This document shows positions 33,368 to 43,849 of a DNA stretch of 64,000 bases, piece by piece. Numbering within the stretch: position 1 is the first letter of the stretch; the number at the start of each line of letters is the position of its first letter. The DNA comes from Chloranthus sessilifolius (Eukaryota > Streptophyta > Magnoliopsida > Chloranthales > Chloranthaceae). Location of the stretch: the NCBI GenBank assembly GCA_021018995.1, contig CM037597.1, positions 9,189,299-9,253,298 on the forward strand, read 5' to 3'. The notes beneath the pieces are model-generated. The model was not told the origin of the DNA, ran no database searches, and saw only the letters and a program-made list of their open reading frames with translations. A program made the position numbers and the translations under genes.

Positions 33368-33780
33368 ATGTATTATGCCAAAACAGCATCGAAATGGAAA
33401 TTATATTTTGATGAAGCCTCCCAGTCCTCAGGATCTGGAGCTGGAATCATATTTATTACATCAAATGATGTGCTACTCCCATATTACTTCACATTGACAG
33501 AATCACTAAATAACAATGTCATTGAATATGAGGCGCTAGTCATAGGACTAGAATTAGCCTTAGACATGGCTATTTACACCTTGGACGTGTACGGAGATTT
33601 TCAACTTGTCATAAGACAGTTAGAAGGATCATATGCTATCCGGAAGACCGAATTAAAACCCTATCATCAAAGAATTAAGGAACTCCCTCAGTTCGAAAAT
33701 ATCCAAATTATTCACGTCCCACGAAGCCAAACAACCAAGCTGATGCACTTGCAAAACTCACTGCATCCTTATCCTGCAAA
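33368..33780 (+). pseudogene. Second, archaeal-type RNase H (aRNH) of element H
   Basis: KWKLYFDEASQSSGSGAGII, then NNNVIEYEALVIGLELAL, VYGDFQLVIRQLEGSY and YHQRIKEL. This matches the plant Tat aRNH (Y.DGA....GAG, EYEAL..GL..A, GDS.LVI.Q). Catalytic Asp (YFDE), Glu (EYE) and Asp (GDF) are kept. The presence of this extra domain is the clearest lineage mark. Confidence 0.85.
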
Positions 33781-33849
33781 GAAGACAAAATTCTTGAAAT
33801 ACGAGTTTAAGAAAAGAGAGTTTTGCCTTCGATCATGAGAAGATGTCAA

Positions 33850-35250
33850 GATGAACACGTGAATTCGGTCAACGTCATGTCCGCTCTTGAAGTTGAAATG
33901 CTAGACTGGAGGCAGGAACTCATTGAATACCTTCAGCATGGAAGATTGCCTCAAGAGGCACATCACAGGACAGAGGTTCGTCGTAGGGCAAGCCAATTCA
34001 CATATTTCATTGACACCCTTTATAGGAGATCGTTTGATAACCTCCTATTGAGATGTTTGTCAACTAAGGAAGCTCAACATGCTATGCAAGAAGTACATGC
34101 AGGTGTGTATGGAGCACATCAATCTGGTGCTAAGTTGCACTCGTTTGACGCACTTTGGCTATTATTGGCCAACGATGGGGAATGATTGTACTGATTTCGT
34201 CAAAAGATGTCGAGTTTGTCAAATTCATGCAAACTTCATTTATCACTCGCCTGAACCCCTACATCCTACTCTCACGTCTTGGCATTTCAAGGAATGGGGA
34301 ATGGATCTCATAGGTCCAATGCACCCTCCATCATCAGCTGGTCCTAAGTTGCACTCGTTTGACACACTTTGGCTATTATTGGCCAACAATGGGGAATGAT
34401 TGTATTGATTTCGTCAAAAGATGTCGAGTTTGTCAAATTCATGCAAACTTCATTTATCACTCGCCTGAACCCCTACATCCTACTCTCACGTCTTGGCATT
34501 TCGAGGAATGGGGAATGGATCTCATAGGTCCAATACACCCTCCATCATCAGCTGGTCATAAGTTTATACTCACTGCGACGGACTACTTCTCGAAATGGGC
34601 AAAAGCGTTAGTGCTTAGAGAACTCAAAGCTACTTCGGTTGTTGATTCGTACGTACGCATATCTATCGACATGGGATGCCTTCCTATATCATTAATGATA
34701 GTGGTACACTATTCAAGAATAAAGTAATGAGTAAATTCTGCACTAAGTATCAAATTAAGCAGTGTTGCTCTACCATCTACAACATGTCGGCAAATGGTTT
34801 GGCTGAAGCATTTAATAAAACATTAGTCAAATTGCTAAAGAAAACCATCACTAAAAATAAGCATGATTGGCACGAAAGATTACAGGAAGCCTTATGGACC
34901 TACAAGACAACTCACCTCCAACCCAAGCTACACCATATGCACTATCTTCGAAGGCGAAGCTTTGTTGCCTTTGGAAGTCCAGATTCCATCTTAAGGGTAG
35001 AGCATTAAATCAAAATCTCACCAAAGTACAAAGCGTCGCGCTTCGATTCTCAGAATTGGAAGCCCTTGATGAGCGTAGGCTCAAAGTACAGCAAAGCCTA
35101 GAGGCATACCGCGCTCGAATGTCCAATTCATTTGAGAGAAAAGTTAAACATCCTTCAAGAAGGGAGATTTGGTTCTCACTGCATCCCATGATCGTCACTC
35201 GAAAGACTCCAGGAAAGTTCGAACCTAAATGGGAAGGCCCCCCTTTGTAG
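33850..35250 (+). pseudogene. Integrase of element H
   Basis: An N-terminal zinc region (VHAGVYGAHQSGAKL, RCRVCQIHANF) leads into HFKEWGMDLIGPMHPPSSAG, FILTATDYFSKWAKALVLRE, YIINDSGTLF (second catalytic Asp in context) and ANGLAEAFNKTLVKLLKK with the Glu. The C-terminal part is at 35000-35250. A 214-bp tandem duplication (34130-34557) doubles the zinc-finger/core junction and breaks frame; other frameshifts follow. Confidence 0.85.
34130..34557. repeat. Tandem duplication, 214-bp unit, in integrase of H
   Basis: 34130-34343 and 34344-34557 differ at few bases (for example GATGGGG/AATGGGG). The unit length is not divisible by three. Confidence 0.95.
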
Positions 35251-35340
35251 TTGAAACTGTCTAGTCAAATGGAGCTTATGCATTGGTAGACACGCCCCTA
35301 TCAATGGTCGCTTTCTCAGCAATATTACCCATGTTATTAT

Positions 35341-35725
35341 ATAATCTCCCTCTCATATGAGAATAAACTGCATGAGAATTGTACCTAGGTGCATTTTATA
35401 AACTTCACGATTGTGTTCAAGTGTAATCTCCTACTCACATGAGAATAAACTGTGTAAGGAATGTGCGTAGGTACATTTTACAAATTGTGTATGCATATCC
35501 ACATGTAACCTCCTACTCAAATGAGGTTAAAACTGTGTAAGTATGTAGGTGTGTTTATATGTAATCTCCTACTTGCATGATAATAAATTGCACAAGGTTT
35601 ATGTATTAATATTATTAGGCAATCTCTTACGTAAGATTAATGCGAATAAAGAATGGACATAAGTACATCCTATTATAAGTTGGTAAAATCTCCTACTCGC
35701 ATGAGAATAAAAAGCAAGTACATCA
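35341..35725. repeat. Post-pol tandem repeats of element H
   Basis: About six diverged units of 55-85 bp, each starting AATCTCCTACTCRCATGAG or a variant, then AATAAA and TGTAGGTRCATTTTA. Such repeats between pol and the 3' LTR are known from Tat-lineage elements. Confidence 0.8.
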
Positions 35726-35899
35726 AAAAAAATGGAAAAGGAAAAACCAGAAAGGCAAACCTTGGTGTGTAGTAAGGGGCTACCCAAGCAAAGCCGCCCA
35801 AAAGCACCCAAAAACGGCAAGCAAAGCCTCCCTAAGCCAACAAACAGGGCGAGAGGAGCAACCCCGGATCCCCATGAAGACACCCAGATCAAATAGCTT

Positions 35900-38800
35900 T
35901 ATCGCAACTGCCCCTCCCAAATAGCCAAGAAGTGAAGTAATCCCTCGTTGAAGATTTCCATTTTGCTAGCATTCCAACTAATCACCAGATCTCTGATGTC
36001 ACGAATGGCCAACGAGAAGGGCTTGGCCTTTCTTCTGAATCATGTTATTTCTTTCCAACCAAATGGCCCAGAAGACCGCATAAATCGTAAGAGGCCAGAT
36101 GTCCTTCCTCGGATCGTCAAACTTTAACTCTCTCCACATTTCCATCATCTGAGTCGGCCAATACGGAGAACCCAATTCACTTGCAAGATCATAAATATCT
36201 TATGCCAGATAAATCTCGCAAAAAAACAGTGCAGAAATATGTGAGCCGCCGATTCACTCCCCCTCATACATAGCATGCACTTGTTAATAGTCGGAATATT
36301 TCTTCGAATCAATTGGTCCCTCGTCAGAATTTTCTTTTTGGCCACCAACCAAGTGAAAAATTTAATCTTAGGAGGGGCTTTGATCTTCCAAATCATCGGC
36401 CAAAATCCCTTCTCCGCCCTCCCTCTATCCCGAGACATGAGGAGGTTGTAGAAAGACTTAACCGAAAGAATCCCTTTCTTAGAATGCGCCCAAAGCCTCT
36501 TGTCCCCATCCAGAGTATTAGGCCTAGAATCCCCAATCAGGTTCATAAGAATTTGGAATTCCTCTTCTTCCCAGTCCCTCAGAGCACGTCTTAGCTGGAT
36601 CTTCCATTCGAACCACCCTTCGGTCCTGGTGAAGCAATCACACACCAACGCTTTTATCTTTAAACAACGAGAATACTAAAGGGAATCTCCGTGATAGGGG
36701 CTGATCCCAAGCCCAGACATCTTTCCAAAACCTAATTTTATAGCCATCCCCCCAATTGAATTTAGTTCCATCAATGATTAGTTGATAATCACCATTGATA
36801 GCTTTCCACCAATGCAATCCCCTATTGACATTAGGGACTTCCCTGGTCATCATCCCAATACTTTCCTTCTCTCCCAGTCGCTAGATCCATTTAGCCAACA
36901 ACGCTTTGTTGACCAACTTCAGTTTTCTGATTCCGAGACCTCCGAAGTCTTTTACCTCACAACATTTTTCCCATCTAACTAAATGCATCTTCTTTCTATC
37001 CCCCGCTCCCTCCCAATGAAAGTCTCTAACGATTTTCTCCAATTTGTTAATGATACCGGCAGGCGTCCTAAGAAAAGACATCATAAAGATTGGAATGGAA
37101 GCAACGGTGGATTTGATAAGAGTTAATCTTCCACCATAGCTAAGTAACTTGCTTTTCCACATCGCCAATCTTTTCTGGAACCTCTGAATCACCGTCTCCC
37201 ACAGCCGGAATCTGGTCCTTCCGAATCCCAGGGGGATCCCCAAATAATTAATGGGGAAGCTAGCAGCCTTGCATCCGACCCTCGTAGCAGCTCAATCGGT
37301 ATCCTACACAGTCCTATTAATCCCCGATAAACTGTATTTGTGGAGATTAATTCTTTTCCTAGAGACAGCTTTAAAGATGGTAAGAATGTCTATAGTATTC
37401 CTTAACTCCCTATCACCAATGTTTCCGTTACAAAAAACCAATGTATCATCCGCATACTCTATATGCGATATTGAGGGACCCGTCACCGCCGAACTGAACA
37501 CCCTTTGATCAAATGAATTTCTTCAGCCCTTTTAAACAGATTGTAAAGTGCCTCCCCAACACAGTTAAAAAGGAGGGGGGATAGCGAGTCACTTTGCCGA
37601 AGGCCACACGAACTTTTGAAATAACCGTGGGGCACACCATTAACTAAAATCGTGAAGCAGACAAACGCGTAACAGCCTCTCATCCACTTTCTCCACTTTC
37701 CTCCGATTCCCATCCTTTGAAGAACATAGTCCAAAAAGTCCCAATGCTCTCTATCATACGCTTTCTCCATGTCAATCTTGAAAGTCCATCCTTTATCTTT
37801 ATGCTTCTTCGCCGAGTGAATAGCTTTCGCCGTCGCTACTACAATATCCATGAGTTGCCTTCCGGGAATAAAGGCACCTTGGACATTAGAAATGAGGCCA
37901 CCAATCACCCTTTTAAGTCGGTTGGCCAGCACCTTAGCAATAATTTTGTAAGCTACTCCTATAAGGCTAATCGGGCGATAATTAGCCAAAGACGTGGCGC
38001 CTTCTCATTTCGGAATCAGAGCCAAAAAAGAAGAATTCATACTTTTAGCGATTCTGCCTGTCCCATGAAAATCATTGATCATAGCCAAGAAGTCGCTTCT
38101 AATGGTAGACCAGCAAGTTTTGAAGAATTCCGCTGTGAAACCATCCGAGCCTGGAGATCTGTTGGAGCCCATCTTATTAATCTCATTTGTCACGTCGTTT
38201 GCTTCAAAACCTCTTTCCAGTTCCACTACCTGAACAGCAGTGATCACATGAAAGGGAATCCCATCCATTCTCGGTCTACATCTTTGTTCAGAAGAATAAA
38301 GTTGCTCATAAAACCGGACGATTTTGTTTGGAATAAGAGAATGATCCGCAGTGGCTGTTCATTCGATGGTGATAGAAGAGATGATTTCTTTTCCTCCCGT
38401 TATCGACCATGTAGAAGAATTTATTGTTCCCATCTCCTTCACGAAGCTAATGCGCTTTAGCTTTCTGTCTCGACATTTTCTCCTCATCCAACTGACGGCG
38501 ATTGTACTCGATTTTCATAGCAGTTCTAACCTCCCTATCGCCCTCCATAAGAGGAACCATCTCTTCCCCTCTGTCTAAAGCCGCAATCTCCTCCAAAACC
38601 CTATTGATCTCCTCCCTCGATCTTCGAAAATCCTCCTTGTTCCATTCTTTAATTTTGCCCTTCAAAATTTTTATCTTGGACGCGAAAATAAAGGACGGGG
38701 AACCAGAAGTTTCATCACTGGTCCACCAGTCATGAATCAGACTTGAAATCATCCTTCTAAAAACACGCATTATTAAATCTGAACGGGCCCGGCTTTGAAC

Positions 38801-39483
38801 TCTCTCTACATCGGCCATTAGACACGAAGACAATCGGTTTGTGATCCGAGATAGTCGACACACAAACCGAAACAGTAGGATCAGATATCTCGTCCAAGAA
38901 GTCCATCCCGCAAAGAAATCGGTCCAAGCGGCATAAGGTGGGCTCATCTTACCTGTTTGACCAAGTGAATCTTCCCCCAGACATCCCGAGGTCAAACAGA
39001 GCCCCTTGTGATATACAATCCGCGAACATCTCTCTCTTCGTCGGGTCAATAAGCCCTGTGTTTTTTTCTTCATTGTAAACCATAGCATTGAAATCCCCCC
39101 CAATGTAGACCGAAGCTCCCACCTACTGATCACCGCACTTAATTCGAAGAACTCAACCCTGCCCCTATTGTGGTTTGGGCCATACATACCGCGACCCACT
39201 CCCTCCCACTCCTGCAGTTATGGAGATGGACAGCAACCGTGAAATTCCCTATCTCCGAACCAATAATCTTATGATAATTTGTATCCCAGGCAAGTAAGAT
39301 ACCACCCCTCGATCCCTCCACCTCTAGGGAGAGCCGACCGGATTAGAGCAATGTCCTCTTCGGCCCATTTAGTTTCTTGTAATCCTATAATTTCAGGTCT
39401 CTGGTGCGCCAAGAAAGATTTAACCAGAACCCTTTTATCCAGCAGACCCAAGCCTCAAACGTTCCAGCTAATGAACTTCATAA
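35900..39483 (-). pseudogene. LINE-A ORF2: endonuclease, reverse transcriptase, zf-RVT
   Basis: It starts MKFISWNV near 39483. An early in-frame stop follows, then LVKSFLAHQRPEIIGLQETK (endonuclease). The second endonuclease half is frameshifted around 39200-38850. RT begins near 38270 (HVITAVQVVELERGF), with ANYRPISLIGVAYKIIAKVL, GAFIPGRQLMDIVV, FKIDMEKAYD, LSPLLFNCVGEAL and IEYADDTLVF at 37435-37465, the RT active site. zf-RVT reads LIRRNIPTINKCMLCMRGSE with HIFLHC at 36300-36220. Several frames are needed. Confidence 0.85.
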
Positions 39484-39659
39484 AGACACGATATAGAAAC
39501 ACCAACCGCCCGGAGACCCGCGAAGACCTGCGAGACCCGTTAGTTCCCTCCCCTCCTCAGGGATCCTATATGAATTCGGTTCTTCCTTTGACCCCTCCTA
39601 AGTCTGGAGTAATATACACCTCGATCTGACTCTACCCTTTCTTTCGTTCAGTCTTTCCG

Positions 39660-40460
39660 CCTTGGCTAGATGCTTTCCCCTTTCCAAATCTCCCCGTATA
39701 ATTTGATAAGCCCCTCCCTATCAGCTTGGTATGATATTCCAATGTCCCTACCCATCTTCAATAACCTGACTCCACCCTTAGAAGACTCGGCAGATCTGAC
39801 TCTAGGACAATCGGCTGAAACCTTAGCCCTCTGATTAATGATTCTGATATCTACTTCGGATCTAGCTTTTCCCCCCTTTCTGTACGCACGTAATCTGTTC
39901 TTGACGTTGGGGATCCGCATTGCTCCTCGGACCTGCAACCTGGCCCAATACAATTGCACACCATATCCAAAACAGAGTTAGAAGCAAACAGAGGGGGCCT
40001 GGGTCTAGAAGGCCCAGGATCCCTACATAAACCAGAACAATTAACTAAAAGATCTTTGGGCTTTAAAGAATTTAGCGCACGATCTCGATCTGCCTCAAGT
40101 CGAACCGACGCTGAAAGACGTGCCGCTATCTCAACATCTATTTCCTTCAGTTTGGCCAATACACGCTCTTCTTCGTCTCAAGATCTCTGTAAGCCCTGCT
40201 GGTTTTCTGTACTAGGCCGGAGATGTGAGCCAACTTGCCCCATGTCTCAGCAAGATATTTTTCAATCTGCAGAAATTCCTGTCTCAAGGGCTCAGCCCTT
40301 TCAATAGAACCATTCACGACCTTCTCAAGTGTAGGAATAGCACATAGCTTGTTGGTCAACACAGAATCCACCCTTCAACAGCTCTCTTTGATCTGTCGCA
40401 GCTCATCCTCAAGACCTCTCCTTATAGCCTCGTCAGAAGATTGGATTTTCACTCTGTAAT
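39660..40460 (-). pseudogene. LINE-A ORF1-like region
   Basis: The minus strand encodes a helical, charged stretch (VDSVLTNKLCAIPTLEKVV, REEFLQIEKYLAETWGKLAH-like, RDLETKK), then AKLKEIDVEIAARLSASVRL and CNCIGPGCRSEEQCGSP (near 39965-39915), ending GISYQADREGLIKLYGEI (39735-39680). It probably corresponds to ORF1, the RNA-binding chaperone of L1 elements, but no RRM or CCHC is obvious. The CNCIGPGCRSE motif recurs in LINE-B. Confidence 0.6.
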
Positions 40461-40765
40461 CTTACGAAGGAGGACTAAAACCTCGGTGGCTCTTGTTCGT
40501 AGGATCGAGTCATCACCACCACAGTTCACGATCGTGCTAGCTACATGGGGGGACAACTACTGTTAACTAAGTATCCTGTACTATACTACTATATAAGCAG
40601 CATAATAGAACCATAGATATGGTTTTCTGTGTTCATATTGCTGGTGTGAACATCAGCTAAACATGCTTTTCATGTTTATTTTTTATGGTTGCTTGTTTTA
40701 TTTCAAGATCTGTTCCCAAGTAGTAATTGAGTAATATTGTAACAATCATTTGTTTGATTTCACAG
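40461..40765 (+). other. Native PHT4 intron end
   Basis: T-rich sequence leading to TTTGATTTCACAG at 40753-40765, a good polypyrimidine/AG acceptor. Confidence 0.6.
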
Positions 40766-40860
40766 GAAGGTGGAGGAATGCTAGTGGCTCGTTCTCTACA
40801 TCAATATCTAAAAGAAAATCATTAAATACATCTTTGGGAGAATTGAATAAGTCACTTAAG
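40766..40860 (+). CDS. PHT4: PHT4 transporter exon (central loop)
   Basis: Acceptor TTTCACAG before 40766. The first two bases complete a glycine codon begun at 15010. It then reads RWRNASGSFSTSISKRKSLN and TSLGELNKSLK, a basic, serine-rich cytosolic loop as expected between the two six-helix halves. Donor GTATTG at 40861 is phase 0. The frame stays open past the donor, but splicing here joins directly to EVPWEAFF at 42017 as in other PHT4 proteins. Confidence 0.7.
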
Positions 40861-42016
40861 GTATTGTCCAATTTTGTTGAGAAAAGCTTATACATGCAAA
40901 TCAAGATGAATTACAATTTTCGGCCATCAGAAATGTATGGTAATATGCCTAGGAGGTAATGAATCCATACATGTGAGGCCAATATTTTTCCTTAATAATC
41001 AGTTCGGAATAAATAAATGATACCACTTTAATGTGTGTTTTTTATCAGTTAGTACAAAAAATTAACAGCAATGTGCATCATAAAATTTATCTTCCAACCC
41101 TCATAAAAATGCATGTATGCACACACACACAAAGTGGTTGAAGCAATGCAATCGTTAAGTTTCCGCATGTAAACGCCCTTGTGTGTGTATCAGTCTAATA
41201 AGTCTGGATCCTAGAGGCTATTTATGGACATCATGATATGTCCAATAGAGCAAAATTTATGGTAAGTGGGGGATTGCCCCTGACCTTGATCTTCCATACT
41301 TGGAACCATCATCCTAGTAACTTCCTATTTTTTCTCATGTGTCATACTGTCATTGTAACTTCCTCTTTTTTCTTTTGTATATTAGACCGTCACCAACTAG
41401 AAATCAAAGCCTCATTGGTTTGGAAACCTCTGTCCATGCCTACGTGATCTCTGAGTGCACCTACGTTTGAAACGCACTGAAAACCATGGAATGCTTGGAT
41501 TCAAATGATGGAGATCGTTTTTCACCCTAATCTTTCCCACGATGGATCTTTATACAATCAGACAGTCAGTTTTTTTAGTCTGCGTGGCACAGATCCCCAA
41601 AGTATGGCAGTAAAATCACATGGCACACGACCACTTTTTTGGGACATCTTCCACATGGAAACAAAAACAGACCGTCTGATGGTAAGCTCATGGTCTCAAG
41701 ATCCATCTTGAGGAAGATTGGGGTGAAAAATGATCTCCATCATCTGATTGCAAGCAGCCAATGGGTTTCAGTGGGTTCGAACGTAGGCGCCGTCAGAAAT
41801 CACGTAGGCGCGGACAGAGGTTCTCTATTGGTTTTCTCTATGGTGAACAATTTGGTAGTATATGAAGTGATGTTAATCTGAAAGTTCTCTTATGTTTTAT
41901 GAGGAAGTAATAGAAATGTTTTAGTAAAATCTGAATAATTCATAATCATTATTTGTAGTATGTACCTGCTACTGTGAATCAACCTTAGGTGTTTGATGAC
42001 TTTTATTGTTTTATAG
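40861..42016 (+). other. PHT4 intron, 1.16 kb, with a MITE
   Basis: GTATTG to TTTTATAG, phase 0 on both sides. It holds the Mutator-like MITE at 41422-41825; the remainder is AT-rich. Confidence 0.7.
41422..41825. mobile_element. Mutator-like MITE with long terminal inverted repeats
   Basis: 404 bp. The left arm starts GGAAACCTCTGTCCATGCC. The right arm, reverse-complemented, starts GAGAACCTCTGTCCGCGCC. The arms pair over about 120 bp with scattered mismatches (ATGATGGAGATCRTTTTTCA in both). Flanks CATTGGTTT (41413-41421) and TATTGGTTT (41826-41834) match 8 of 9, the 9-bp duplication expected for Mutator elements. Non-coding. Confidence 0.85.
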
Positions 42017-42132
42017 GAAGTACCTTGGGAGGCATTTTTCAGAAGTCAGGCTGTATGGGCGATGATATATGTTCACTTTTGTGGGAGTTGGGGACATTAT
42101 ACATGTCTAGCTTGGCTCCCTACGTATTTTAG
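42017..42132 (+). CDS. PHT4: PHT4 transporter exon (start of second half)
   Basis: Acceptor TTTTATAG before 42017. It encodes EVPWEAFFRSQAVWAMIYVH then FCGSWGHYTCLAWLPTYF, ending on AG of the next codon before donor GTATCT at 42133. HFCGSWGHYTCL.WLPTYF is a highly specific PHT4 signature at the seventh helix. The following exon, expected to start with an acidic EEL-type segment, is not found in the remaining 21.9 kb. Confidence 0.9.
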
Positions 42133-43360
42133 GTATCTTTTGATTTGCCAGATGCTTTAGCTTTCTTTCTGTCTTTGCAACTTGTGTAAATTGTGTCAAT
42201 ATAATTTTGATTGTTAATATTCGCATCACTTTACAAACTTTTGTTCTGGAATTTAAGATAAACTCAATCATGCAATCTCCATTACTCTGGTTTGTAAGCC
42301 ACTTTTCAGTCTTTCCTGGGTGGATTTCCAGTAAATCGAGTATGACAGTGACCCACAGTAGCAACATAATAAAGCTATGTTTTTCTTCATATCGAACTAA
42401 TGTTGATTCATTTTGTTGCTCATAATAATGTTTATATTTATCTTGTTGGTCAAAATTTTTCATCTTTAAAGTAGGATTCATTGGAAACTTTATTAAAAGT
42501 GAGCAACCGGTGAAAAATATTGCTCTCATGATTCATTTTTACTAATATGATTGTTTTATTTCATGAATAACCACTATAGCCTAAGTAGCCAGGGAGAACT
42601 CAGCCACGAAAGGAACCAGAAAAATTGTGAAGTGCATAACCCTACCTAAACCAAAAACATTAGTCATCCAGAAACCCTATTTGGCAATTCGCTCTGCCTA
42701 CTAGTATCGGAGACTAGTACGAAAAGTTTTCCAAAACTCATTGCTTTTCAAAGAGACTCATTTCTTCATTAATTGAAACTTGTTTCTTTTAATTTTGAAA
42801 GGAGTTTCATAAATAATTTTTCATCATCAGGGATTTTTATGGAAATGTTTCTAATGATAGTAATATATTATACTTCAGTGTCAACTATTATTATCTTATA
42901 AACATAATAGTTGATGCTTGATTTGGATAATTAATTATATCAATATAATAGAAATAAGCAAATTTAGTCATGTGTTTTCTTACACATTGATAGGTGAATT
43001 TATTCATGTTTTTCTCACCCTGATGTCATCAATATTGTAACTTAAAGTTCAATAATATAAATATGATACTTGCACTTACAATGTAAGTATCATACATTCA
43101 CCCCAAAAATGTACAATTTGGGACCAATATCGTATTCATATTGTACCAATATTACCTATCTTGTATTCATAGCATACCATTATCATACTAATTGCAAACC
43201 TACTCATATTTCTATTCTACTATATCATACCAAAGACGGGTCAATTGCCACATTGTACCAGAATCTCTTACCAACTCCTAGCAGCTGTGCCTAAAAACAC
43301 CCAAATTTCAAGATATATTGAAAAATGAAATCAATTCATATTCTCTCTTGTAAATGAGTC
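42133..43360 (+). other. PHT4 intron sequence, nothing recognised
   Basis: AT-rich. A 140-codon minus-strand open frame (42529-42107) overlaps the exon end and has no family resemblance. 43070-43260 contains TTGTACCAATAT/GTATCATA-type words, perhaps an old MITE. Confidence 0.5.
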
Positions 43361-43369
43361 CACCTCCGC

Positions 43370-43790
43370 ATTCGTTCATGACGTATAAGAGAAAGTATGT
43401 AGCCACTAGAGCATCCATAGCCTCACCAAACTAGTGGGAAGTCTTCAAGGAGCGCTCACTCACTTCAACAGTTAGATAACGATTCTTTCAGTCTACCTCA
43501 ACAACCGCTGCTCTCATGGTCATATTTCATAAGATTCTTATGCCTACCACTGATGCTCGGAGTTCAGCCTTGAAGATTTCACAGTCAACAAAATGGGCGT
43601 GAGAATGAAAGCAAAGTGATAGCCAACATCTTTAATTAACTTCCCTCCACTGCAAGCCTTAGGTTTTTCAAGGGGCCATCCCTTAAAATTCAACTTTGTT
43701 TTTCTTGTGGACAGAGGATCCATCTTATGGTTGGTCTGGTCTTTCTAGCTCCACTTTTAGCCACCTCCAACCAAGATCTTTTGAGGCCAT
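43370..43790 (-). pseudogene. Possible LINE RNase H (RVT_3) fragment
   Basis: The minus strand reads LNFKGWPLEKPKACSGGKLI, then DVGYHFAF, and farther on SERSLKTSH. This fits the pattern of the RNase H-like domain at the end of plant LINE ORF2 (FDG.P.GNPG..GGG..I.D..G). The similarity is short and frames shift. Confidence 0.35.
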
Positions 43791-43849
43791 CCATTGATAC
43801 TTTTGAAGCTCTTTGTTGACAAGTGAACAATAGGTAAACGCCCAATTAA

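Larger units (their letters stand above)
25190..35725 (+). mobile_element. Element H: Tat-lineage Ty3/gypsy, degraded, 3' LTR missing
   Basis: The + strand order is LTR, primer site, gag, protease, RT, RNase H, a second RNase H, integrase, then tandem repeats. PR-RT-RH-INT order means Ty3/gypsy. A second, archaeal-type RNase H after the first is a mark of the Tat lineage, as are a long LTR and tandem repeats after pol. Internal tandem duplications of 191, 40 and 214 bp and many stops show decay. The 3' LTR is absent: LINE-A sequence begins where it would be expected. Confidence 0.78.
35726..40460 (-). mobile_element. LINE-A: L1-type non-LTR retrotransposon, decayed
   Basis: On the minus strand the order is an ORF1-like part (40460-39660), then ORF2 with AP endonuclease (39483-38850), reverse transcriptase (38450-37300), zf-RVT (36400-36200) and C-terminal region (to about 35760). 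No poly(A) tail or target duplication is evident, and the 3' end abuts the tandem repeats of element H. It is clearly related to LINE-B at 46-58 kb. It lies antisense in the large PHT4 intron. Confidence 0.85.
15011..40765 (+). other. PHT4 intron of 25.8 kb filled with nested elements
   Basis: Donor GTGAGA at 15011 and acceptor TTTCACAG ending at 40765, with phases that match. It contains the MITE nest, element A, LTR remnants K and G, the Tat element H and LINE-A. No further PHT4 exon was recognised inside it. 15011-15550 is AT-rich intron with nothing identifiable. Confidence 0.7.
7470..42132 (+). other. PHT4: PHT4-family anion/phosphate transporter gene, central part, five exons with very large introns
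   Basis: Five exons with AG acceptors, GT donors and compatible phases (2,2,1,0,2 at their ends) encode about 142 residues of a major-facilitator transporter. Diagnostic stretches are IPLQERSRAVAFVFGGLSIG, APPFIQNFGWESVFYTFG and AVWAMIYVHFCGSWGHYTCL, shared with the plant PHT4 / probable anion transporter family (SLC17-like), mostly plastid-membrane carriers. The visible part covers the conserved RSR loop and helices 4-6, the central loop, and the start of the second half. The N-terminal exons lie upstream of the window (or in unrecognised sequence before 7470) and the C-terminal exons lie downstream. Introns are 7116, 210, 25755, 1156 and at least 21.9 kb. The exons carry no stop or frameshift, so the gene looks functional. 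The subtype is not resolved. Confidence 0.82.

Noticed and set aside
37717..38460. 247-codon + strand open frame
   Set aside because: Exactly opposite the reverse transcriptase of LINE-A; a shadow frame.
40861..40959. Extension of the PHT4 exon beyond 40860
   Set aside because: The frame stays open to 40959, but splicing at 40860 gives the family-consistent join to the exon at 42017.
42107..42529. 140-codon minus-strand open frame overlapping a PHT4 exon
   Set aside because: Antisense to exon and AT-rich intron, no family resemblance, no splice or promoter support.
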